NCBI GenBank assembly: GCA_009602725.1
Contig: WELB01000137.1
Location: forward strand, 54,990-91,905
Reading direction: 5' to 3'
From: Spirogloea muscicola
Taxonomy: Eukaryota; Streptophyta; Zygnematophyceae; Spirogloeales; Spirogloeaceae
DNA length: 36,916 nucleotides
Below are positions 17,440-26,283 of this stretch, in pieces. The notes beneath the pieces were generated by a model. The model was not told the DNA's origin and searched no databases. It worked only from the letters and a program-made list of their open reading frames with translations. Position 1 is the first letter of the stretch, and each line of letters opens with the position of its first letter. The translations under genes were made by a program, and so were the position numbers.

Positions 17440-18346
17440 TGCAGGGATGAGAGATTCAGCAAAACGTAGATGATGCCAGAATGCAGAATCAAGTAGCACA
17501 GTCTATATGTGTACGCATTACTAGAAGACATCAACAGTTTGTACCCTCTTTACTACAATAAGTTGGACCGTGAAGCAATTGGTAGAAATTTACCTGCCGC
17601 CCCGGCGCTGTCGTCACTTGCAATGGCACCCTCTTATGCTTGTTCTTCTGCGGGTCAAACGAGACATAGCACAGCGCAAAAGGCAGGTAGAACGAGCGGA
17701 TTTAAAGCGATGTCGGTGGCAAGCTCGGAGTCCGGGTTGGTTATCGTGCTGGCGTAATGGGTTGCTGGGGTGCGGCAGAACTCTCACTTTGGAGCTGTAC
17801 AATAGGTCTGCAACCTGCGGACAATGCGTATCCTCAAAGCATTTTACTGTTGCATTACGCTGTAAATTGACTGGTGATAAGTACATGGCCTACGTGCAAG
17901 CATCTTCAATATGGCGCTGAGTCCAGCATAATATAATGGAAAAAGAGGAGGCCATTCCGCGATAAATTTTACAGATTAGCAGGGAATAAAGGCACAAACT
18001 CTACCATAATCAGAGATCATCTTTTATTAGCGCCAATAGAGGGTAGGGGATTGGTGCCTGTATATGTTAACCCAGTTGCTCAGCTAGTTGCGAGATCGAT
18101 GAGAGAGTACGAGAGCAGCATGACAATCGAGAGGTTCAAGGCACTCAACAATAATGCAGGTGCTGCCATGAATGTGTACGTTCAAGAAGCAATGTCTCTA
18201 GATATTACTCCTACAAGAGAGATAGCTGCTGTCTAATGTTCCTGCTTAAGAGTTGGAGCACTTTGCAAGACGGACACTTATAGAAGAGGCAATGCGCGGA
18301 ACAGCTTCATGGCATATACTCCCAAAAAGGCAGAAAGTAAGGCTAA
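17440..18346 (+). other. AT-rich cassette, copy 2, downstream part; unidentified open frames
   Basis: The region is more AT-rich than its surroundings. Frames of interest are 17,570-17,920 (KQLVEIYLPPRRCRHLQW start, ends ASSIWR) and a frame opening after a stop at 17,934-17,936 and running to 18,236. The latter includes GTNSTIIRDHLLLAPIEGRG and SMREYESSMTIERFKALNNN, with no ATG before an internal one. A third frame near 18,240-18,340 shares AYTPKK with the left arm. None is a recognised family. The composition and lack of introns contrast with the host genes. Confidence 0.4.
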
Positions 18347-18349
18347 TTA

Positions 18350-18690
18350 ATTAATTCGGACGCTCGTCGCAGAAGGCGGGCTACGCAGTCCGCCAAGCGG
18401 CGAGCGTCAAGGAAAAAACGTATGCCGATCACTCCGCGTACCACTTTGTCCCGCTTGCCGTTTAGGTGGCTCGGCCTACTCCAGCACCTTGCGAGGCGTG
18501 CCGCGTCCGCCGGCAAGGGCAGCAGAGTGAGCAGCCCAGCTGCAATGCCGCCGGGTCGCTTGCTCAGGTGTTCAGGATGCGCCTGGCCATCTCCGGCAGC
18601 GGTCCTTTGCCTTTGCCGTCCACTTGCGTGCAGGCGCGCCTTCGCTGCTGCCTCCGGGTTCCGTCAGTCCTCTGCACAAGCAATCTCATT
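18350..18690 (+). mobile_element. LINE C-terminal fragment, frameshifted
   Basis: It begins with the nuclease/C-terminal junction (GYAVRQAASVKEKTYADHSA then YHFVPLAV). After a stop and a frameshift it continues with NAAGSLAQVFRMRLAIS and remains of the Ala-rich C-terminus (AAASGFRQ). It adjoins the inverted-repeat boundary on the left and the larger LINE copy on the right. Confidence 0.7.
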
Positions 18691-20871
18691 GCTTTGCAGA
18701 AGGACAGCGGGGAGTGCGTCCTATCTCGATGGGGGAGGTTCTGTCGCGCCTCGTGGGGCGCACCCTGATAATGCAGATCCAGGACGATGCCCAGGCGCAC
18801 TTCCATCCCACCAGTTTGGGGCTGGGATGCGTGCTGGCGCTGAGACCCTGGTGCACGCACGGGGTACGAGCGGCACTGGATGTCAACCCCCATTGGCTGG
18901 CCTTGAGCGTGGACGTACAGAATGCCTTCAACTTCGTGGATCGACAAATTATTGCCGAGGAGCTAAGGCAGTACTTTCCCACCCTCCTCCCTCACTTCCG
19001 ATGCATGTATGGCTCGCCACCTGCATTGTTGTCGTGGGCAGGGAGTTCCTTGGCTGTTTTGCAGTCAAAGACGGGGACACGGCAAGGTAATCCCATGGGT
19101 GCTCTTCTCTTCGCTCTGGCGCATCACCGTGCTTTGCGCAACACGGCGAGCGCTCACCCTGGCGATCTCCTCCCGAGTTACGCGGATGATACCACGCTCC
19201 TCGGCCACCCAGTGGAGGTGCTGCAAGCTTTCAGCACGCTTCAGCACCAGCTCCAACTTATCGGGCTTGGGTTCAATCCGGCTAAGTGCTCCGCCTGGTC
19301 CCCATTGGCATCCCTCTTTACCTCTTCCCCTCGTTGCCGACATCTTGTCAGACTCCAGAGGGCGGCTTGAGGATCTTGGGAGTGCCACTAGGGGACCCGT
19401 CTTTCTCGGAGGGTGCTGTCCTTGCTCGTCTCCAAGGACACATGCAGGTCCTGCCAGAGCTCCCCAGCCTTGGGGAATCTCAGTTGGCAGTGGCCAGTTT
19501 GACCAGGAGTGAGGCACAGCGGCCGTGTTACCTCCTGCGTACGGTCCCACCGTCGGTCAGCTTGTATGCTATATATGCATCCATTGATGTCAAGCTTCAG
19601 CAATGCGATCTGATCTGATTGCTCACCCACTCCTAGAGCTGTCTCCAGCAGCACTGGTGCAATGTACGCTGCCCATACGTCACGGTGGGCTTGGTCGACG
19701 CCCCTTGGTCCGCTTGTGCAGACCAGCGTACCTTGGCTGCTGGGCTCAAGTGGCTTCGTCCATATCTGGACGATTCCTCCTTGAGCAACAACGTGTATTT
19801 GCGCCTCACATCAGTAATGTGGTTCAGGAGAGTCTGCCTTTCCAACTGACTCTCAAAGCATGCCAAGAGGACCTCTTTGCCGCATACCCGCCTCTGGTGA
19901 ATGAGCCTGTTGGTTTTGCTGCCTGGGCTGACGTTTCTGGTGTTAAGGCCCAATTGCGCTTTTCCCGGGCTGCAGACGAGCAACCACTGGAGCATCTCCG
20001 GAGTCTCCTCCAAGTGGATGCTCGAGGCCAGGCCTCGGCTCCTATCTCTTTCGTCTCTGGGAGCGTCTGAGTGGCTCCGCGCTTTGCCTTTGCATGCGGG
20101 CTTGCGGATGGAAAATGCTTTGTTTCGCGATGCTATGCACCGCCGTCTTGGCTTATTATCCCTGTGCTTGGCAGTGGTGACACCATGTGAATGTGGGCTT
20201 ATTGAGCATGATGCAGTGCTCATGGGTGACCACATGCTCAGGTGTGCCAAAGGCAGTGAGCGCACGGGCTCCCACAACCTCCTGCGTGACGCCATGTATG
20301 ACATCGTCAAGGAGGCGGGAAATCAAGTGGCGTTGGAGAGCACCGGGGTGATGCCCGTCCACCTCCGCAAAGGGGTCCCTCGGACGAGGCGTGTCGATCT
20401 GGTTGGCGTCCCCCTGGGAGGTGGCAAGCGGCTCCTCATGGACGTCGTCCTAACCGACAGCTTCCGGACGAAGGGCCCCGTAACTTCTGAGACCGGCTAT
20501 GCCGTGAAGGTGGCCGAACAGAAGAAGTTGCACAAATACAAGGACCACCCGGCGGGTAATACCTTTTACCCCCTGGCCATGAACATCCATTGGTGTTACG
20601 GGGTCGGTGGTCCTCGTTACTTTCGCTGCTGGGATCTCAAGCTGACCAGCGGCGCCGAGAACAGGGTGCAGCCCTTTCCGATAGCTCGGTGCCTTTGGGT
20701 CTTATGTCCTGCTACCGCATGCGCTTGTCTATGTCCCTACAGCGGTCCCAAGCGCTTGCTTTGCACCGCCGCGCTGATCGAGCCCTTGCAGCAGCCTCTG
20801 GCTTGCGCAGCGGGGTTGCTCTTCCTCCCCTCAGCTCAACTGACTTCCTTCTGCTGACACGGGGGTACTAA
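18690..20871 (+). pseudogene. LINE (non-LTR) polyprotein: RT, zinc motif, PD-(D/E)XK-like endonuclease; frameshifted
   Basis: This is the longest LINE copy. RT motifs in the first frame are RPISMGEVLSRLVGRTL, LSVDVQNAFNFVD (motif A), GTRQGNPMGALLFALA (motif B) and SYADDTTLLG (YADD, motif C), ending near 19,370. The thumb region follows in other frames (GGLRILGVPLGDPSF, LPIRHGGLGRRPLVRLCRPA, ASEWLRALPLHAGLR). Next is a zinc motif (CECG..GDHMLRCAKGSER..SHN), then the endonuclease-like core (RRVDLVGVPLGGGKRLLMDV, LTDSF, EQKKLHKYKDH), and after a final frame change the C-terminus (CYRMRLSMSLQRS to LLLTRGY). At least four frameshifts make it non-functional. No N-terminal APE-type endonuclease is visible; the copy may be 5'-truncated just before RT motif 0-1. 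In known non-LTR elements the C-terminal nuclease nicks the target for primed reverse transcription. Confidence 0.85.
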
Positions 20872-21499
20872 GAGCGCCCTAGCTGCCTAGCCTGTGGCTC
20901 CGTCATGAATACCTGTATGCATCTGGCTGGCTTTCACAGCCGCTCATTTAATTTCAGCAGCCACTTTCTTCAGGGCGTCTATTTTTTGCCCTCTAGCTAT
21001 TTCGACCTGCACTTACTGACTCGCGGGTACTGAGAGCCCACTTGCTAAAGAAGAAAAGCCCGGTTACTGAGAGCCCACTTGGTAAAGAGGAAAAGCCCAC
21101 TTAATGACGTCTTAGAGATTAGTATCTTGCATTTTGCGCCATCCAGCCCTTTCAGACCTTGTCCACTCCTTTGGGCAGGCCTCTCACAACCACTGCTGTC
21201 AGTCTGGAAGAGCTTGTCTCTTTCTCTCTTTATGCGCCGTCTGGCCATTTTCATATCAGACCTTGTTCTGTCTTTCCGCTTCATTCTCTGTCATTCTTTC
21301 TCATTCCTTGTCAACTATTTTCGGGCTGGCTGTTCACAGAAGAAGTGCTCGCCCATAGAGAAGAGTGGCTGACAAAGCCAGCCCAAAAAGAATGGACAAT
21401 ATCCCAAGCCAAACCTTGCCCAGCTTGGGAGAGCCACTATCTTTCATTCACCGGGCTGGGCCTCTCATACTGCCTTACACAGTTTGAATATAATGGCAG
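20872..21499 (+). mobile_element. LINE 3' tails, tandem and tail-to-tail
   Basis: Immediately after the LINE stop comes a tail with stem-loop 20,924-20,942 (GGCTG-GCTTTCA-CAGCC). A second set of last codons (YFDLHLLTRGY, about 20,998-21,032) follows. Then come a 36-37-base tandem duplication (21,026-21,097, unit containing ACTGAGAGCCCACTTG) and another tail with TTGTCCACTCCTTTGGGC. At 21,311-21,412 two tails face each other. Confidence 0.7.
21311..21412. repeat. Tail-to-tail palindrome of LINE 3' tails, second instance
   Basis: CCTTGTCAACTATTTTCGGG and GGCTGGCTGTTCACAG on the left face CTGACAAAGCCAGCCC and AAAAAGAATGGACAA on the right, around GTGCTCGCCCATAGAGAAGA. The centre is homologous to that of the palindrome at 14,383-14,599. 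Confidence 0.75.
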
Positions 21500-22400
21500 C
21501 AAGACGCACTCCACCATCCTAAACCACAGCGGCTCAACATATCCTCCCAGTGAGCTCCGGCGTAGGGGCAATGCTTACGAGTTGGCAGCCATAAGGGAAA
21601 TGTCGGAGCAGGAGCGCTCATGAGAAGGAAGCGCAAACCACACAGGTATGCAAGTGGCCACTACAAGGAAGAAAGAAACAGCTCTTCCTGTTTGGCTATG
21701 GCTGTGAGAGGGCAGCCTGAAATGACTGAACAAGGTCTGAAGGGTCGGCAGCAAGGACAAAATCCGACACAGCAGGGAAAAAGAGCTTTTCCTATGCAAG
21801 GCAATAAAGGTTGCGAGAGGCCAGCTCAGAAGGAATGAACAAGGGCTACCGATGGAGGCAGTCGTGTTCGGCTGAACGGCCATTTCGGCTCCAGGAAATA
21901 GCTCTTCTGAGGTGGCACTGGTCCTCGAACATACAGAAATGGAGTGTGTATTAAGTGATGGAGGGCCTGAAAGGGCCAAGTACAAAGGCAAACACGTTGA
22001 CAGATGTTCATCACCTGCTGCCAAACTGACCCGCTCAGTAACCGCGAGTCAGACATAGAAAGGACACTTCCTGTAGAGGGCGTGGCTGTGAGAGGCCAGC
22101 CCAGAATAGATGAACAAAGTCGGAGAAGAAGAAGCTCGCCCAAGAAAGTCGTAGAGATCGCTAACTGATGCCCGAATACTGGACGGCATTTGACAAGCCC
22201 TTGTGCCACCAGCTAAGACTGGTGCAAAGCACGAGCTTGAGCTCGCTGCAAACAGGGTGACACACGAGGTCGCAAAAACGACAGTAGGCATGCCCATCTC
22301 CACCATCTCGGCTGGAAGCATATCTTCACGTCGTGCATACCCTAGACTTGCGACTTTCTCAAGTAGGGTATGCAAACGAGGACCCACGCAGCCAAAAGTG
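21500..22400 (-). mobile_element. Head-to-tail array of LINE tails, minus strand
   Basis: Reading leftwards from about 22,215, a degraded LINE C-terminus (APVLAGGTRACQMPSSIRAS then VSDLYDFLG) is followed by a tail with stem-loop 22,084-22,102. Then come a second C-terminus (YRKCPFYV, then codons overlapping TGACTCGCGGTTACTGAG), the 130-base tail block (22,043-21,925) and more tail sequence with degenerate stem-loops (about 21,815 and 21,700). The distal part (21,680-21,500) matches 2,441-2,620. Sequence from 22,220 to 22,400 continues the same open frame but is not recognised. Confidence 0.7.
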
Positions 22401-22805
22401 TTGAAATGCGGCTGGTAGGAGGGATAGGGTTAATGCTTTAACCTGAATCCGTGTTGAACGGGTTTGGGACATGGGGAAGTGCCCAGATAAGGCGGGGCGC
22501 CCAGCTGGCCAGCCCCGCCGCGCCTCCTCCCCGCCGCCGCACTGTCGCGCGACGAGCCCCCCTCCTGCCGGCAGGCCCTCCATCGCCGCCACCCGTTGCG
22601 GCAAGCTCGGCCGCCCAGCCTGCTGCAGCAGCGCCGGCGGCCGCCTCGCCTGGCCAGCCATGTCCTGCCGGCGGGTCAGAATCCAGGTGTAAGGGTTTAA
22701 GGGTTTGGACGCAGGGTCGCCACTGAAGCCGCAGCGCAGGTTCCGAAGGCCAAGGTCTTGGCCATTTGGGCAGTACTGCGGCGCGGGGCTGAGGCCTCGG
22801 CCTTC
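22401..22805. other. Upstream region of the UROD gene
   Basis: GC-rich, with long overlapping frames that look like composition artefacts. Two AAGGGTTT words form a plant telo-box-like motif at 22,690-22,709 (see separate entry). Confidence 0.5.
22690..22712 (+). promoter_or_regulatory. Telo-box-like motif upstream of UROD
   Basis: GTAAGGGTTTAAGGGTTTGG contains two tandem AAGGGTTT words, about 100 bases before the UROD ATG. In land plants telo-boxes (AAACCCTAA) occur in promoters of housekeeping genes. A GGGTTT-rich stretch also precedes the TH2 start (26,267-26,283). The regulatory role here is inference. Confidence 0.3.
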
Positions 22806-25198
22806 ATGGCGACATCCCTGGGCCGCCATGCGGCTGGCGGGCCCTCGCTGCGGCTGCCACCCCAGCCGCGGCTCCGGCAACGGGCGCCCACGCGGGGCGT
22901 GGCCGTCTCGCCGAGGGCGGCGAGCTCGGACCCTCTCCTGCTGCGAGTGGCCCGGGGGGAAGGTGAGAAGCTGCGCAGCTCAAGGCTCTCTGCTGTATCT
23001 CAGTGGCTCTGCGCTGCTCGCCGGCTACACTTCGTCCTCCGTTGGGGGCTGGGCCTGGGCCTGCATTCCTGGCCTGCATGCCAAGAGCCTCGAGCCAGGG
23101 CCCAAAAGCTATGCTTATCGCGCAGCCTGCGGAATTCGGATCGTTGCTTACGATTGTTGAGACCCCAATGCCAGCTCGGGTGCTTTATGTCCCCATGAAT
23201 GTACTGGACTGCTAACCATCTCAGGGAGACTTGAACCCTGAACCCTTGGGTCCGAGTGCTGAGCCCCGCGCTGCCTTGCTGGTGCGCACTTGGGCTGCCG
23301 CAGACGCCGAGCGCACCCCCGTGTGGCTGATGCGCCAGGCCGGGCGCTACATGGCCGACTTCCGCAAGTGAGTGCCCTCCCTCACCAGCTCCTCCCTCTC
23401 CACTGCCATGGTGCTGCAATTGGGGGGAGCTGCTGACTGCCTCGGCCTGCTCCGACTGTCACTGTCACAACGACGTTGCTGTCACACTCTGGCTGCTGCA
23501 GGTACTCGGACAGCATCGGCTTCCGGCAGCGCTCTGAGACGCCCGACATTGCGATTGAGCTATCGCTGCAGCCGTGGCGTGCATTCCACACCGACGGCGT
23601 CATCATGTTCTCTGACATCCTCACGCTGCTGCCTGCATTGGGCGTGGAGTTTGACATGGTCAAGGGCAAGGGCCCGGTCATCGCCAACCCGCTCCGCTCC
23701 GCCGCCGACCTCGCTGTGCTCAGGTCTGTTCGTCAACAGAGAACACAAGGGCAAAGAAGATCGTGCAGAAGGGCCTTGGCGCAGCTTGTCCCTAGTCGGT
23801 GCGGAGACTACATGGTGCAAGCATGCTCTTTTCTTGGCAATGCAGGCCATTAGACGATCCCGATCGCAGCCTGCCATTCATACGGGAGATCTTGGGTGCG
23901 CTGCGGAAAGAGGTGGAGGGTCGGTCAACGCTGCTCGGATTCGTGGGCAGCCCCTGGACGCTGGCCGCCTATGCCGTAGAGGGCATGGCTGACAAGAACC
24001 TCCTACACACCAAGCGCATCATGTTCCACGGTAAACACGAGGTTCAGCGCGTGGTGCTTCTGGAGCACTGCGCCTTAGGCTGCCAGTGTCACTTAAGATT
24101 GGGTGGTGGATTTTTCTGACGCTGCTTCTTGCCATCCTGGAGGAGTGCACGCGAGCAGAGCCCCAGCTGCTGCACCGACTGCTTGACCACCTGGAGGAGG
24201 CGCTCGTCGCGTACATCTGCCATCAGATTGATTGTGGAGCCCAGGTCTGTAGGTGATCTTCGCCTATACCCTATAATATCTAAGTTCATGTAGCAAATGA
24301 GCTACCTCCTCCAGCTCGCTGGCTACATTGTGTAAGATTTGTCTATATTCCCTAAAAGCGACTGGCTGTGGATTCCTAAGGGTGATGTCAATGGTCAATG
24401 GTCCAACTTGAACTGCAAATAATTTGTGTGGTTTCGCTTGAGCAATGCAGGTGGTGCAGATATTCGACTCCTGGGCACACCACCTTTCACCTGCGCAGTT
24501 TGAGGAGTTCAGCCTGACGTACGCTGAGCGCGTGATCCTGCGAGTCCACAACCTTCGGCCGGGCATCCCGCTCATTTTCCACGCCAATGGTGGTTCAGGG
24601 AAGCTTGACCGAATCTCCAAGGCCTGCAGTGCGGATGTAATAGGAATTGACTGGACCATCGACATGGGTGATGCGAGGGCAGCCTTTGGGCCGGATGCTG
24701 TTCTCCAGGTCAGTGAGCTTCGGGAAATGTGCCTGTCCTTACACATTACCCGCGTGTGTGTGATTGGACAACTCGTTGCCTTGTTGTCTTTCCCAAGATC
24801 CTCTCTAACCTTCTCCTATTCTTGCATCAATCAGGGCAACGTGGACCCCATGGTCCTTTTTGGGCCGGAGCAGGCCATCAGAGGCGCTGCAACGGAGTGC
24901 TTGAGACAGGCAGGCGGCCGCAGGCACATCCTCAACGTTGGGCACGGAGTGGTGCAGGTGGGCTTGGTCTTGCCCACCATTTTGGCATTTCGTTTTGAGG
25001 AGTGTGCAGCACGTTGACACCTCCCTTCATCAATCTTTACATCTGCAGTGGGCTCAAGTCACTGAGGCTGTTCACCTTGTTGTACTAATATATACCTCAC
25101 TGTATTGCTGCCTTCAGGGCACGCCAGAGGAAGCAGTCGCCCTGTTTTGCGAGGTTGCAAGGGAGAGCGGCATGCAGAAGAGCAATGCTCGAAGTTGA
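22806..25198 (+). CDS. UROD: Uroporphyrinogen decarboxylase, plastid-type
   Basis: UROD decarboxylates uroporphyrinogen III to coproporphyrinogen III on the heme and chlorophyll pathway, in the plastid of algae and plants. I place eight exons: 22,806-22,962, 23,304-23,367, 23,502-23,723, 23,846-24,030, 24,159-24,244, 24,451-24,708, 24,835-24,957 and 25,118-25,198. All introns are GT-AG and in phase, giving 391 aa, a normal length. Residues 1-38 are Arg/Ala/Pro-rich, like a chloroplast transit peptide. Family signatures are [12 protein letters not shown] (Arg63, Arg67), FSDIL (catalytic Asp112), [12 protein letters not shown] (Tyr190), [22 protein letters not shown] and HILNVGHGV (His361). No key residue is missing. 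The ATG at 22,806 is the first in frame with no competing upstream ATG. It stands alone, followed by TH2 on the same strand. Confidence 0.95.
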
Positions 25199-25735
25199 GC
25201 AGAACTGCTAAGCACAAAGCAGTGGCTCCTTAGGCCTGTTCTCAGCATTTTTATGTTGTGGACAGAGGTCCCTGTCACTTAGTATTTGAGGTGCCTTCGA
25301 TGGAGGGTCATGAATATGTACACGTAATTTATCTGGAAGGTCTTGTGTCAGAAACTCATTGACCTTCTGTCTCATCAGCTGGCGGCGATCTTACTGAGCT
25401 CCTCGGTAATTATGTGCACCTTCACCACCAAAACCTCCATCAGATGGTTATAAGATGACCAAGGAAGAGGGCTTGCCTCCTGGTTTGCAAGCAGCCTGTG
25501 GTTGCTCGCGATTAGTAGGATGACAAGCTTGGGGTACAGCGGGGGTGCGCTGCCCATTATCTGCACTGCAGTGTCGGTCGATACTCCTAGAGGGCCTGGT
25601 AAGATCAATCATGCTCCTCATCCTGGCGCCTTGCTCTCTCTAGCCACCTCTTTCACCGCACATTGAACAAACACTCATCATGCAACTTGCGAGGATACAG
25701 AAGTAGCTCTTACATTTACTTATGGCAGTTGGACG
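25199..25735. other. UROD 3' untranslated/intergenic sequence
   Basis: No open frame with recognisable content. It contains ordinary AT-balanced sequence, with GTACACGTAATTT at 25,318-25,330 as the only 3'-end-like region noticed. Confidence 0.5.
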
Positions 25736-26180
25736 GATCAGGATGCGGGAGTTAGAAGAGAAGTGGCACTCCCAATGGGGGCAAGGGCTGTGAAAAGCCA
25801 GCCCAAAAAAGAATTGACAAAGGTTCGAAGGAAAATGCGTGTATATTAAGAGATGGGGAGGCCATGTGTGGCCAAGTACAAAGGCAAGCACATTGGACAA
25901 ATGTACGTCACCTGCTGCTAAGCTGACCCGCTCAGTAACCACGAGTCAGCACATAGAGGTCGCTAGCTGACGCTCGAATACCGGACGGCAATTGACTAGC
26001 TCTTGTGCCAGCAGCTAAGGCTCGACCAGCTTTCGAAGGGGCCGAAAAAGCATTGAGCAGCTACAAAGGGGTCTGAAGATGCTATGGTAGAGCAGGAGGA
26101 GGAGTCACTCAGTAGTTACGAGTGAGGAGCCTCAGATCCGACAGACTAGCTGCCGTAAAACTATCCCCAGTCAGGAGTTA
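25736..26180 (-). mobile_element. Two LINE tails head-to-tail between UROD and TH2, minus strand
   Basis: Reading leftwards: from 26,180 the codons around SDLRLLTRNY with a stop, and a tail (CTCTACCATAGCATCTTCAG, GGCTTTTTCGGCCCCTTCGA) closely matching 15,000-15,130, ending near 26,030. Then a second C-terminus (LAAGTRASQLPSGIRASASD then LYVLTRGY and stop, 26,025-25,930), the 130-base tail block and a tail with stem-loop 25,785-25,804. Both are 5'-truncated. They show that LINE insertions reach into the gene-dense part. Confidence 0.8.
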
Positions 26181-26283
26181 GGATTGAGAGTCCGGGACGG
26201 AGTGCTGGCCTTGTGCAGCGGCGGCCGCCGATAAGGTTCAGGTGTCGGATTTGGAGGTTTCTGGCTTAGGGGTTTGGGGTTCG

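Larger units (their letters stand above)
15426..18346. repeat. Right arm of the large inverted repeat
   Basis: It is the inverted counterpart of 11,098-13,293. From left to right it holds a LINE tail (minus), a GC-rich repeat (minus), the minus-strand ORF at 16,999, the secreted-protein gene (plus) and the AT-rich cassette. It keeps two segments the left arm lacks: about 165 bases near 16,700-16,860 and about 569 bases between 17,620 and 18,189. The latter is bounded by GCAATG on both sides, which suggests a microhomology deletion in the left arm. The outer end is at GTAAGGCTAA (18,346). Confidence 0.85.

Noticed and set aside
22359-22880. 173-codon minus-strand frame upstream of UROD
   Set aside because: GC-rich shadow of the UROD promoter and first exon; no domain.
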